From contig NZ_SBIU01000004.1 in NCBI RefSeq assembly GCF_004765805.1, forward strand, positions 1-64,000: a DNA stretch of 64,000 nucleotides, written 5' to 3'. The translations under genes and the position numbers were made by a program. Below, piece after piece: positions 28,224 through 37,257 of this stretch (position 1 is the first letter of the stretch; the number at the start of each line of letters is the position of its first letter). The notes under the pieces were generated by a model. The model had not been told where the DNA came from. It made no database searches and saw nothing but the letters and a program-made list of their open reading frames with translations. The stretch comes from Halorussus halobius. Lineage in GTDB: Archaea; Halobacteriota; Halobacteria; Halobacteriales; Haladaptataceae.

Positions 28224-29615
28224 ATGACCTTCTACGACCGGGAGGCGGAACTCGATACCCTCACCGACGCGGTGGAGTCCCCAGGTGCGGACTTCATCGT
28301 TGTTTACGGGCGACGTCGAGTTGGGAAGACGGAACTCCTCAAAGAGTTCTGCGCCAATCGTCCCCACATTTATTTCCTCGCTGCGCAGGAGGCCGAACAT
28401 CGACAGCGAGAGAAGTTCCTCGACCAAATCGCAGACCACTTCGACGAGCGCGTCCCGAGAATCGACGGGTGGGACGAGGCGTTCGAGTACCTCGGGGAGC
28501 AACTCCAGCGTGAGGATCTTATCGTCGTCATTGACGAGTTCCCGTATCTCGTCGAAGAGAACGACTCGCTCCCATCGTACGTGCAAGGGTTCGTCGACCA
28601 GGAACTCGATGGGACGGATTCGATGCTCGTACTCTGTGGGTCGAGCGTGAGTACGATGGAGTCAGAGATCCTGGGACACGAGAGCCCACTCTACGGGCGA
28701 CGAACGGCGCAACTTGACGTGACGCCGTTTTCGTTTCACCAGGCCCGAGAAGTCATCTCGTACGACATCCAGGATACGATTCGGTCGTATGCCGTCACGG
28801 GTGGTACCCCGATGTATCTCACACTGTTCGACTACTCGCAGTCGCTCGCGGCGAATATTCAGTCGCACGTACTGTCACCGTCTGCGGTGCTGTATAACGA
28901 ACCCGAGTTCCTCCTGCGAACTGAACTTCGAAACCCAGCTCGGTACATGAGCATCCTCGAAGCAGTCGCACTGGGCCATACGACGCCGAACGAAATCTCC
29001 GGCGCAACAGGGATCGATTCGGGACCGCTCTCGAAGTATCTCCAGACACTTCGCCGACTACGGCTCATCGAACGAAATGTTCCAGTCACGGCCTCGGGGA
29101 AGAAATCCAAGCGGTCGCGGTACCAGGTTGCCGATGAGTTCCTTCGGTTCTGGTTTCGGTACGTCGAGCCGAATCGATCCAGTATCGAGGAAGCACCAGA
29201 GATCGTGTACGACGGGACGATTGAGCCGGACCTCCCAACGCACGTCGCAACCACGTTCGAGGACGTGTGTCAAGAAACCGTCTGGGAAGGGATTCGACGC
29301 GGGACATTCGACCCGTACTCGGAAGTCGGTCGCTGGTGGTACGCCGAGGAAGAGATCGATATCGTCGGGCTGGCACCGAACGACGACCGAGTCCTCCTTG
29401 CCGAATGTAAGTGGACGACTGAGCCAGTTGGGGAAAGCCTCGTCGAGAGCCTGCGAGCGAAGGCGGAGCACGTCCGATGGGGACCGCCGGATCGAGACGA
29501 GCAATTCGCCCTGTTCTCGAAAAACGGATTCGTCGACGGCCTCGAAGCACAACTCGATAACTCGTGGTCCTTGTTCACCGTATCGGACATCGATGACCTA
29601 CTCACACCGTCTTGA
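28224..29615 (+). CDS. Archaeal-type ATPase with HTH and DUF234 nuclease-like domain
   Basis: A 463-residue member of the archaeal ATPase / DUF234 family. Walker A GRRRVGKT (29-36), Walker B VVIDEFPYL (about 98-106), the CGSSVSTME sensor segment and GRRTAQLDVTPFS follow the family order. A winged helix lies at about 240-290. The C-terminal domain has EIDIVGLAP and VLLAECKWT (about 377-397), a D...ExK pattern of a PD-(D/E)XK-like fold. These proteins are common and multicopy in archaea with unknown function; a nuclease or toxin-like role in stress or defence is suspected. The ATG is preceded by GTTTAAGTCATTATC, which may be its promoter. It is not in an operon with the AddAB-like genes (175 bases apart). 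Confidence 0.8.
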   Translation: MTFYDREAELDTLTDAVESPGADFIVVYGRRRVGKTELLKEFCANRPHIYFLAAQEAEHRQREKFLDQIADHFDERVPRIDGWDEAFEYLGEQLQREDLIVVIDEFPYLVEENDSLPSYVQGFVDQELDGTDSMLVLCGSSVSTMESEILGHESPLYGRRTAQLDVTPFSFHQAREVISYDIQDTIRSYAVTGGTPMYLTLFDYSQSLAANIQSHVLSPSAVLYNEPEFLLRTELRNPARYMSILEAVALGHTTPNEISGATGIDSGPLSKYLQTLRRLRLIERNVPVTASGKKSKRSRYQVADEFLRFWFRYVEPNRSSIEEAPEIVYDGTIEPDLPTHVATTFEDVCQETVWEGIRRGTFDPYSEVGRWWYAEEEIDIVGLAPNDDRVLLAECKWTTEPVGESLVESLRAKAEHVRWGPPDRDEQFALFSKNGFVDGLEAQLDNSWSLFTVSDIDDLLTPS

Positions 29616-30202
29616 GCACTCTGACACCAACCCTAGAGAACGTCAAACAAGCAGAACGAACCGCTGACGAAGGACGCGACATCCTCATGGACGAAGTCGT
29701 TGATGGACCTCGATGGGACACGACGTAGTTCGCTGTTCACGACTGTTTTCGAAAGTGCGGGTCGAGAGCTGTTTGCCATTTCTTTGTTCAGCGATTCAGC
29801 GTCGTCGGTCGTACGTATTCGTGTGGCACTCTGCTGACGAGGTTCGGAGTTCGACGAAAACTCTAAAAATCCCGTTGGTCGTCGGGTGATCAATCTGAGA
29901 GTGACTTTCGGATTGTTTCTGTCTTGTCGACGGAAGGTCCTCGCGCGGTGCTGGGATTACAAAAATTTCGTCGACAGATCCTCGCAGATCGGTTCGCGCG
30001 CGCGGTAGTCTGGGCTCTATTTTGCCACTGACTCTCGGCGTTCTGATCATGCAATTGTTATTATCGGCGGTATAGTCGTGCTGTCAGTAGGATGTCTACG
30101 CTGTGAATGCGAATTTGGCTTCTAACGGCCTGTAGCGTTGAAACCTCGGACTCAGCGGACGAGGCTTTATATAGGGGTGGTTCATGATGGCAGGCTACCC
30201 CG
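29616..30202. other. Long intergenic region before the methyltransferase gene
   Basis: No confident gene. A 38-codon frame starting with TTG at 29612, overlapping the preceding stop, encodes LENVKQAERTADEGRDILMD before TAG. It might be the end of a lost gene. Short AT-rich tracts lie near 29860-30060. The end of the region holds a good TATA box, listed separately. Confidence 0.4.
30165..30172 (+). promoter_or_regulatory. TATA box of the adenine methyltransferase gene
   Basis: TTTATATA lies 31 bases before the ATG at 30203, the spacing expected for archaeal transcription starting close to the start codon. It is the clearest promoter in the accessory region. Confidence 0.7.
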
Positions 30203-32473
30203 ATGTTGAATGAAACGAACCTTCGACGCTGCCGGACTGAAACCTCGGTAGATCCGGAATTAGCCGTGACTGAGCCGGACATAGCAAATGTATCGCCGAT
30301 AACTCCGACTGCGCCAGATCCCCTGTGGATAAACAAGGATCACGGGATACCCGAGTTCAGCCGGTCAGTTGACACCGACCACCTCGCCGAGATCATCACA
30401 ACGGTAGCTGATCGACTCGCACCAGCTCTCGCTGAGATCCCAGACTCACTCCACGAACGAGTCGATACGTGGTGTCTGTCTCACGGATACAATGATGCGA
30501 CTACCAGTACCAGGAGACGCCTCGTCGCCCGCCAGGCCGTCCTCAACCGGTTGCTAAAGGCCACCGTGTATGAGTGGCATCATCGACGTGGTGAGTTGCC
30601 GGAGTTCCCTGCCGATACGTGGGAGATAACACAAAGTGTTGCAGAGGTTGGGGCGAATCCAGGTTTCGGAGAGTGCGTGTTGGATTACTTTCTTCTCCAT
30701 GTCGATGAATCGGAGATGGAGGTCATCGACGAGAATCGAGATCGGTTGCTTGCGTCCACGCAACCCGCGGAAGACATCGGTCGCCTCTACGAGGCAGTAA
30801 TTCCGAAAAAATACCGACAATCGCTCAGTCAGTTCAGGACACCACCTGACATCGGTCAGTTGATGCGGTTATGGGCAGGGGAAAGCGACAACACCGTCGT
30901 CGATCCTGGGATGGGCGCTGGCGTCCTATCGAGCCCGCTTCATCCGGACTGGCGATTGAGTACCGATTCAGCACGCGTAATCGGGATTGATCAGAGCCAG
31001 CTCGCCCTCCTTATGGGAAGCACTGCGCTGACCTTGTACGGGCAACCACACGAACTGCTTGAAACAGATTTCCTCAATATCCCACCTTCGGATCTGCAGC
31101 AAGATCTGGATGGGATCGTCTGTAACCCACCGTACACGAAGGGAGATTCACTCCCGGATTGGTACAAAGAACGGATTAACACGCAACTGGAGAAGACCAC
31201 AGGACTCGAAATCAGTGCTCGGTCACCGCTCTATGCCTACTTTATATACCACTCACGCGCTTTCCTGTCGCCGAGCGATCGTGCGGCCTTCATCACCCCG
31301 CAAAGCTTCCTCAGCAACCGATACGGAGAGTCACTCAAACAGTTCCTCCTCGACAACTACGCAATCAAAGCCTTCGTACAATTCAACCCGGAGAGCTACT
31401 GTGTCTTCGATAACGCCGACACGACCGCTCTGCTCACGTTCTTAGAAGCGAAGCCGGATAGTGAGACAGGTGGCGAGACCCGCTTCATTCGTGTTGACGA
31501 GAAGATCGAGTCGAAGACGATCCGTGACGCAGTCGAGAACGGCGAACCGGGGGAAACTGAGTGGGGAATCATCAACCGTGTCCCACAATCCGAACTTTGC
31601 CCTGAGAAGAACTGGCAGGCCCTGTTCGACCCTGTCGAGATCGATACGAGTCACCTCCCGACTCTTGGGACACTCCTCACCATCCACCGCGGGCCAACAA
31701 CAGGCGAAGTCAATCTCTTCTGCTTGTCACAGCAGGAAGTCGATGAGAACAATCTCGACGAACGCCACCTGTCGCGGATCGTCCGTAAGCCGAGTCAGAT
31801 AGATGGATACGACTATCAGGAAGCCGACTGGAAGGAAGCACGCGAGAAGGGAGAAGAAGTCTGGCTCCTAGACCCAGACCGGATACCCGAAGTGCCGAAT
31901 ACGATTGCGGAGTTCAAACAGGAGGTCTCGAAAGCGGCAAGAAGGGAAGCGCGTGAGGGATCCGTCATTAGGGATGGGTACTCGGAAGTGCGAGAGTATC
32001 TTCGAGAGGGTGTAATTGAGTACGGGCTTAGTGACACGAGCACGTTCTCGAACCGTCCGTACTGGTACCGACCTCGACGAAAAGACCCAACTCGCGTCCT
32101 TGTTCAAAATGCGAGCCGGGATCAGTTCAAGTTCATCCTGAACGAAACAGATATTCGACACACGAGCGCTTGCTACGGCTTCTACGACATCACGCTTTCT
32201 GAGACCGAACTGAAAGCGTTACTGGCGTACCTCAATAGCCACGTCTTCGAAGAGGTTGTTCGTGAGTACAAGCAAACGCGGGATGGGGGGTTCGACAAAA
32301 TCGAGCCGGATCAATTGGAACAGGTTCCGGCGATTGATCCACCGAAGATGAGCGGTGAAACGGTGAATACGCTGGCTGGCCTGTTCGACGAACTGCGGCA
32401 GACAACACGAAAGAACGACGACTGCAACCCAGTACTGGATCGTATCAATGTAGTTCTTCAGCAAGAACTCTGA
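30203..32473 (+). CDS. N6-adenine DNA methyltransferase (Eco57I-like)
   Basis: A 756-residue DNA methylase. Motif I is VVDPGMGAGVL (about 231-241) and motif IV is NPPY (about 308-311), which marks amino-group methylation, here most likely adenine N6. The catalytic domain is preceded by about 200 helical residues and followed by about 300 residues that should hold the target-recognition region (beginning near TLLTIHRGPTTGEVN) as in Eco57I/type IIG-like and BREX/DISARM-type methylases. No nuclease motif is apparent inside it. It is convergent with the PLD-NTPase gene (67 bases between stops). It could protect host DNA for that protein, be an orphan methylase, or mark DNA for one of the modification-dependent enzymes upstream. 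Confidence 0.85.
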   Translation: MLNETNLRRCRTETSVDPELAVTEPDIANVSPITPTAPDPLWINKDHGIPEFSRSVDTDHLAEIITTVADRLAPALAEIPDSLHERVDTWCLSHGYNDATTSTRRRLVARQAVLNRLLKATVYEWHHRRGELPEFPADTWEITQSVAEVGANPGFGECVLDYFLLHVDESEMEVIDENRDRLLASTQPAEDIGRLYEAVIPKKYRQSLSQFRTPPDIGQLMRLWAGESDNTVVDPGMGAGVLSSPLHPDWRLSTDSARVIGIDQSQLALLMGSTALTLYGQPHELLETDFLNIPPSDLQQDLDGIVCNPPYTKGDSLPDWYKERINTQLEKTTGLEISARSPLYAYFIYHSRAFLSPSDRAAFITPQSFLSNRYGESLKQFLLDNYAIKAFVQFNPESYCVFDNADTTALLTFLEAKPDSETGGETRFIRVDEKIESKTIRDAVENGEPGETEWGIINRVPQSELCPEKNWQALFDPVEIDTSHLPTLGTLLTIHRGPTTGEVNLFCLSQQEVDENNLDERHLSRIVRKPSQIDGYDYQEADWKEAREKGEEVWLLDPDRIPEVPNTIAEFKQEVSKAARREAREGSVIRDGYSEVREYLREGVIEYGLSDTSTFSNRPYWYRPRRKDPTRVLVQNASRDQFKFILNETDIRHTSACYGFYDITLSETELKALLAYLNSHVFEEVVREYKQTRDGGFDKIEPDQLEQVPAIDPPKMSGETVNTLAGLFDELRQTTRKNDDCNPVLDRINVVLQQEL

Positions 32474-32540
32474 CTTGACCAAGAACAGGGCTGGTACTTT
32501 CGAGTAACAATCTCTGTGATGTCGCTAACTGAGAGGTCAG

Positions 32541-34817
32541 TTACCTACCAAGCAATCGCGCGATGAAGCCAGTTGATTCACTATCGTTCCCGTTGTCTTC
32601 TGGACCTCTATTCTGCTGAGAAATCTCAGATCCTGTTTCAGCAGCACCATTCAGTAGCTCATCAACCGAGTACCCGATCCACTCAGCGAATTCCTCTGGC
32701 GCGCCGATGTAGACACTAGTAGAAGACTTCTCGGACATGAACCGCTTGGGGAGACGCTTCTCGTAGTCGTACACCTCGTATTCTTCGCGGTCGAAGTCGG
32801 CCGTGATGGCGTTCGGTTCTGGTTCGAACGTGACACGGCCGCCTTGGATGTCCCGCTGCCACTTCAACCGCCCCGTGTCGTACGTCTTCTCGGCCGGCTC
32901 GTCAGCGGGGAAGTACTCGGGTTGCTCTCGACCGGCTTCGTCGTAGAATTCGCGGACAATACGGCGGACGTCTTCGATAGTGCCGTTCCCGTCGGTCCAC
33001 GGTTGTTCGGTAAGCATTCGGCGAGCCACGTAACTGAAGATCGGGTTCTGCCGTTCCAGTACGCTTGACAGGTCTTGTTGCGCTTCGCGGAAGCCCGGGT
33101 CTTCCGGGTTGGAGGGGAAGGAGACGTCCATGCTCAGGATCTTCATTCGGTTCCGGAACTCGGATTTCGGGAGCGCGTCGTTGGTCGTGAAGATAAGGCA
33201 CGGCTGATCGACGCTGGTGGGCGTCCAGTCCCCCCAGTAGTTTCGGATCGGGCTCCACCGCTGGATCTTCTCTTTCTCCGCGTCGATGATGGCGTACGGG
33301 AAGCACGTGTCCCACTCGCGGACGCCGCGGACTTCCTTGACGCCGACGTCGTCTGCGTCTACCCCGGAGATGACCGTGTTGTCGGAGACGAGTCGCAGGA
33401 TGTACTCGGTGAGTTTGTCCTTCCCCGCGTCGCTCTTCCCTTCGATATAGAGGTGCTGCAGGACGTTGTCCAGCGTCCGTGACGGTGACGACAGTGCCTC
33501 GGCGTACTGGTTGGCGAACGGGGCCCAGAACCCGTAGAGGAACGCCTCGTACATCTGCGCCATCACTGCGGTCTCGGATTGCGTGTGACCGTGGTTCTGG
33601 ACGGTCTCGATGTAGTCTTCGATGGTTTTGAGGCAATGATCCAGAACTTCGGAGGTCGGCTCGTCAGTGGCGACGAGAATCATTTCATCGTCCTCACCGA
33701 TCACAACCTGCTCGGCCTCTGGAAGGACGGACATCGTCGGGATGGACGTCGATTCCTTGACCTGGTTGTTGTACGCGCTCAGCGGCGCGGTGATGCTGTG
33801 GTCCTCAACGGTCGCGCCACGGTCGCGGAGCCCGGCCCCGAACTCGTCTGCAGTGTCTTTGTCCACCTTGCTGGTTCCCATCCGTATCTTCTCGTCGGGC
33901 GCACGAACCCGCGGCCGGTCGAGTCCATCCGTCAACCCCGTCTCGTGATCTGACTCAACGAGTCCGATATCCGGAGACTCGTCCTCGTCCGGAGCATTGG
34001 GTGAGTCGTCCTCGTCCGAGGAGTCCTCTGGTTCGATGACGTTGCGGTCGGCGTTCTCGGGGTCTTCGACAAACGCGACTGTCTCCTCGGCCTCCTCAGG
34101 GTCGTCAACGACGGCGGTAACCTGATCAGCGACGTCTTTCAGGTCCTCGACGGCGTCCTGATTCAGGGCAGCAGTGTCGCTCACGTCAAGGTCACCCGCA
34201 CCAACCCAGTACTCGATACGGTTCTCCCGCTCTTCCGCTGAATCGGCCTCCTCCAGTGCTTCGACAAGCCCTTCGAGGAGTGTCTGGTCGCTGTACCCGT
34301 CACGGTACTCGTCGATGAACCGCTCGAACTCCTCGTCCAGTTCGGTCCCGACATCGGTCGTAATGACGGAGATCTGGTTCGTGTGGTACTCCCAAGAGTT
34401 CCGTGAGAGGTTCGCTGACCCTTGGACGAGCTTCACCGTGTCGTCCGGCATCACGATTCGGTAAATCTTCGAGTGGACTGTCTTCCGGTTCTTCAATCGA
34501 ATCGTGAGTCGGTCGTCCTGTCGCAGTCGCACGAGCGACCTCGCTGTCGATACTTCGCTCACCTGGTCAGCGTAGTCTTCGGCGTTCCCGATGAGTACGT
34601 CCAGTGAACCAATGTCGTACTCGGTCAGCATCTTCACCATCAGATCGGGCGTTTCCGCGTACGTCACGGCATCCACGTGACGAGCGCCTGCGAACAGATC
34701 AAGAAAGTCAGCGCGCTCTTTCACCATCGCCAGACGGTATTCTGCAGCACCGGAGCCGTAGAATTCCGGCATATCTGCGAATCGGTCGAACGAGATATTC
34801 GCTGTCAGTTCGTCCAT
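32541..34817 (-). CDS. PLD nuclease fused to a P-loop NTPase (uncharacterised)
   Basis: A 758-residue protein with an unusual order. Residues about 1-170 form a phospholipase D-type domain with one HKD motif: H115-S-K117, then GSANLSRNSWE with S134 and N136. A long acidic low-complexity linker (about 230-300) follows. The C-terminal part holds a P-loop NTPase: GKSDAGKDK (460-468), FPYAIIDAEKE as Walker B (about 506-516) and LIFTTNDALPKSEFRNRM, an arrangement recalling superfamily 3/VirE-type NTPases. The final 150 residues are unassigned. Single-HKD nucleases act as dimers. The start ATG 34817 is preceded on its strand by TTTTATTCG (about 34843-34850), a fitting TATA box; the longer frame upstream is cysteine-rich and non-acidic, so it was rejected. 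A nuclease whose action is gated by the NTPase is inferred. Confidence 0.75.
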   Translation of the reverse strand: MDELTANISFDRFADMPEFYGSGAAEYRLAMVKERADFLDLFAGARHVDAVTYAETPDLMVKMLTEYDIGSLDVLIGNAEDYADQVSEVSTARSLVRLRQDDRLTIRLKNRKTVHSKIYRIVMPDDTVKLVQGSANLSRNSWEYHTNQISVITTDVGTELDEEFERFIDEYRDGYSDQTLLEGLVEALEEADSAEERENRIEYWVGAGDLDVSDTAALNQDAVEDLKDVADQVTAVVDDPEEAEETVAFVEDPENADRNVIEPEDSSDEDDSPNAPDEDESPDIGLVESDHETGLTDGLDRPRVRAPDEKIRMGTSKVDKDTADEFGAGLRDRGATVEDHSITAPLSAYNNQVKESTSIPTMSVLPEAEQVVIGEDDEMILVATDEPTSEVLDHCLKTIEDYIETVQNHGHTQSETAVMAQMYEAFLYGFWAPFANQYAEALSSPSRTLDNVLQHLYIEGKSDAGKDKLTEYILRLVSDNTVISGVDADDVGVKEVRGVREWDTCFPYAIIDAEKEKIQRWSPIRNYWGDWTPTSVDQPCLIFTTNDALPKSEFRNRMKILSMDVSFPSNPEDPGFREAQQDLSSVLERQNPIFSYVARRMLTEQPWTDGNGTIEDVRRIVREFYDEAGREQPEYFPADEPAEKTYDTGRLKWQRDIQGGRVTFEPEPNAITADFDREEYEVYDYEKRLPKRFMSEKSSTSVYIGAPEEFAEWIGYSVDELLNGAAETGSEISQQNRGPEDNGNDSESTGFIARLLGR

Positions 34818-35063
34818 ACACACGGCAGCAGTCTGAAACGAATAAAACCGTGCCGCAGGGCGGTAGTAGAATATACGTAGCCGACACTTGGTGACACTTC
34901 GACAGCGATGAACGAGACGGACATATTCCCCCGCCCGGAGACGAGGAAATCCCACGGCACTACACCGCTGGATTGGATTGTTAATACGTAGGTTGGTTCT
35001 GGTCGCGTTCCGTCCATGATCGCTATCAGTACCTCGATATCGGATCTCCGCTGGGAGTACTAA
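34818..35063. promoter_or_regulatory. Upstream region of the PLD-NTPase gene
   Basis: A TATA-like element at about 34843-34850 lies 26 bases before the leftward ATG at 34817. A 27-codon plus-strand frame at 34908-34991 (MNETDIFPRPETRK...) has an AT-rich element upstream, but it is too short to support. Otherwise nothing is seen. Confidence 0.45.
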
Positions 35064-35149
35064 CGTTCGGCAGAATGTACGTACACACGTACTTGTGGAC
35101 GTACACATGGATGTACACAAGTACGTACCCAGAGACGTACTGCCGAACG
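35064..35149. repeat. Large GTAC-rich palindrome
   Basis: An 86-base inverted repeat centred at 35106/35107. Outer arms CGTTCGGCAG (35064-35073) and CTGCCGAACG (35140-35149) are perfect; inner arms ACGTACTTGTG (35087-35097) and CACAAGTACGT (35116-35126) are also perfect, and both pairs share the same centre. GTAC occurs repeatedly between them. It lies 50 bases downstream of the AbiE-like operon and about 250 bases upstream of the PLD-NTPase start. It could be a regulator-binding array, a cruciform or terminator, or a recombination site. Confidence 0.8.
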
Positions 35150-35199
35150 CTTGCCATCCTCATCCCAGTGCCGTCACTGAGAGATTCGAAAGCACCGAG

Positions 35200-36075
35200 T
35201 TAGTTGGACGAGGGGTGAACAGTATCCCCTTCTCGGTCAAGAATTTCCTTTTCGACGAGACGATCGATCCCAGCAGACACCGCCTCCTCGTCGCCAACGG
35301 AGAGCTCTCGGATGTTCGAAAGAACACGTTCGCTGATCGCGCGTGGACTCCGAAGACCCTCATCGACCGCTTCCAAGATACCGTACTCAACTTCGAATTC
35401 GGTTGCGAACTCCGACACGCGATCCGTAAACGAGGATGGCAGCCCGGAAAGCGACTGTACAGCCACCTCGATAGTAAATAACGGGTGAGATTGATTACGG
35501 ATATGCGTCGCTTCAATTGACCCCGTATTGAACGGGCGCTGTTCCTCAATCTCGTTGAGGATCTCCTCGTAGGCGAGTCCACGCTGCGCGTACGTCCGCA
35601 TATCCTCAATGTCGCGTCGTCTGCCAGCCCCTAAGTCGCCACCGGACACTGCCTTCAACAAGAACAAATCCTCATCAGCGAGCACGTACGCCGTTGCATA
35701 CTCCCCTGTCCAGAACTCGTCCGCCCGGTCGTGCATGCTCTCTGTGATCCAGACTTTCCCGACAACCTGTTGCTCGAACAAGTCAACCCGAAACCCGCGG
35801 CCAGGATGGTAGAGCTCAACCGTTTTTCCAACCCCTTCGAATGACGCGGTCGGCTCACCCGTCACCTGAAACCCTTGTTCTCGAAGGGCGTGATAGACGT
35901 GTTCGAATTCGGTTGGCACGCCGAGAGCCAAGTCGATATCTTCGGTTTGGTCTTTCAGCCCGCGAACTGTCATTGCAGACCCGCCAAGGAGGTACACGTC
36001 CACCGATTCTGAGAGCCACTCGTCAAACTCGGCAAGAAACGTCTTGATGGCCTCCTCGCCACTAAAGACGGTCAT
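35200..36075 (-). CDS. Nucleotidyltransferase toxin-like protein (AbiEii-type)
   Basis: A 291-residue protein with a nucleotidyltransferase fold: GGSAMTVRG (31-39) followed by DIDLAL with D46 and D48, the metal-binding pair of the polymerase-beta-like family. A later helical region (LADEDLFLLKAVSGG, GAGRRRDIEDM) matches proteins grouped with AbiEii/DUF6036-type toxins, and the C-terminal 100 residues look like a winged-helix domain. It starts one base after the stop of the upstream gene (TAA then ATG), so the two are tightly coupled. AbiEii-type toxins transfer nucleotides and arrest growth during infection. The assignment is by motif and gene pairing; a tRNA-modifying or other nucleotidyltransferase is possible. 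Confidence 0.7.
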   Translation of the reverse strand: MTVFSGEEAIKTFLAEFDEWLSESVDVYLLGGSAMTVRGLKDQTEDIDLALGVPTEFEHVYHALREQGFQVTGEPTASFEGVGKTVELYHPGRGFRVDLFEQQVVGKVWITESMHDRADEFWTGEYATAYVLADEDLFLLKAVSGGDLGAGRRRDIEDMRTYAQRGLAYEEILNEIEEQRPFNTGSIEATHIRNQSHPLFTIEVAVQSLSGLPSSFTDRVSEFATEFEVEYGILEAVDEGLRSPRAISERVLSNIRELSVGDEEAVSAGIDRLVEKEILDREGDTVHPSSN

Positions 36076-37032
36076 TTATACGACACCATACTGATCTTTC
36101 AGCGCCGCATATTCTTGAGCACTCGGCAAGGGACTTCCCGCCTCCATCTCATCGGCGGCGTCAGTGCCTTCGTCTATAAGACGATACATCCGGGGTATCA
36201 TTGAGTCCAGACCGTACCAAGTCGCAGTCTCGGTGAGTGTTTCCTGTTCGATTCGTTCCTGTTCGATGAGCAGCATCGCGTAGCTCACGCGTCGGGAGTC
36301 AGTGTTGAGGACGAGCGTATGGCAAACGATGTCTGCAAGGGTGAGATCGTCGTCTGGCGCGTACCAGAAGGCGGGTTCTCCTGCAAGGAAGAACTGCAGG
36401 CCGTACGCCTGGAATTCCGCTAATCCAGTCACGTCCCAGTCGTCGGCGTTCTGGAGTTTCTCCGCGTCTTCGGAGGTTTGTACTTGGACGAGCGCGCGTT
36501 TCGGGTCACACCACGCAATTGTGGCACTGGGCGCGAGTCGCCGAACACGGTTGCGGTGGCCATGCCTGACGACGGTGTTGGCGAATTCGAGTAAGGGGTG
36601 AAGGTCGTCGGCGAGTGCGTACTCTGGGCCGGCGGGAGCGAGCATCGCTCGGTTCTTCAACGGGGATAACGCCTTGTGGACAGCCTGTCGCGTAATTCCT
36701 AATCGGTCAGCGATCGTGGTGATGCGGCGTGGTTCATCAAGGTACCAGCAGACCTGTATCGTGGCCGGTGAGAGGAGGTCCGCCCAGTCCACGTGCCCGA
36801 GGTTCGATGTTAGGTCCCGGTACGCTTCGACAATCGGGTCGTCAGAGGCGCGCAGGACACGCTGGTTGTGCTGCGCTCGGGACTCGTCCAGTACCCCTTT
36901 GTCGAGTAAGTCGTCAACGACGCGGTAGACCTGCTTGCGACTATACCCGGTTTCTGCGGCCAGCTCTTGTGCGGTTGCGTCCGCCCCGGAACTCAGCACG
37001 TCTAGAATAGCGAGCCCGGCCTTCGTAAGCAT
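36076..37032 (-). CDS. HTH regulator / antitoxin-like protein (AbiEi-type)
   Basis: A 318-residue protein with an N-terminal winged helix (about 7-55: TAQELAAETGYSRKQVYRVV) and a second helix-turn-helix (about 100-130: TTIADRLGITRQAVHKAL). The C-terminal half is a beta-rich domain of unknown type. It is the first gene of a two-gene operon with the nucleotidyltransferase, the AbiEi-AbiEii order. AbiEi antitoxins repress their own promoter by binding inverted repeats, and a perfect 10-bp inverted repeat brackets this promoter (37035-37088), which supports the assignment. The sequence relationship to AbiEi itself is not established. It is next to the tRNA-Phe island edge. Confidence 0.7.
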   Translation of the reverse strand: MLTKAGLAILDVLSSGADATAQELAAETGYSRKQVYRVVDDLLDKGVLDESRAQHNQRVLRASDDPIVEAYRDLTSNLGHVDWADLLSPATIQVCWYLDEPRRITTIADRLGITRQAVHKALSPLKNRAMLAPAGPEYALADDLHPLLEFANTVVRHGHRNRVRRLAPSATIAWCDPKRALVQVQTSEDAEKLQNADDWDVTGLAEFQAYGLQFFLAGEPAFWYAPDDDLTLADIVCHTLVLNTDSRRVSYAMLLIEQERIEQETLTETATWYGLDSMIPRMYRLIDEGTDAADEMEAGSPLPSAQEYAALKDQYGVV

Positions 37033-37034
37033 CC

Positions 37035-37088
37035 TTGTAAACTATATTGTCTTAACAGTTAAAAGAGTTTCCGCATTTTAGTTTACAA
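37035..37088 (-). promoter_or_regulatory. Inverted-repeat operator flanking the AbiE-like promoter
   Basis: TTGTAAACTA (37035-37044) and TAGTTTACAA (37079-37088) form a perfect 10-bp inverted repeat with 34 bases between. On the coding strand a TTTTAA TATA-like element (about 37058-37064) lies between the arms, and the inner arm ends two bases before the ATG at 37032. A regulator bound to both arms would block transcription of the two-gene operon, typical of toxin-antitoxin autoregulation. Confidence 0.75.
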
Positions 37089-37235
37089 CCAGCCTCTATA
37101 CCGTCGGAATCCCCCGGGTGAAGGATTGTGACTTCCAGCCTCTTCTCAGTTGGAACACAGACGAGAATCCGCGCGGGACGCGAAGAGTACCGAGTCGAGT
37201 TTAACGAATTGGTCGTGAGGGAATCCGAGGGGGTC

Positions 37236-37257
37236 GCCCACGCACCGCTCCGTGGGC
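37236..37257 (-). terminator. Hairpin downstream of tRNA-Phe
   Basis: GCCCACG (37236-37242) and CGTGGGC (37251-37257) form a perfect 7-bp stem with an 8-base loop, starting 20 bases past the 3' end of the tRNA on its strand. It may mark the transcript end or an attachment-site arm. No long T-run follows. Confidence 0.4.

Noticed and set aside
34908..34991. 27-codon plus-strand small gene
   Set aside because: Too short to support; no homology, no clear ribosome-binding site, and it lies in a promoter region of the opposite strand.
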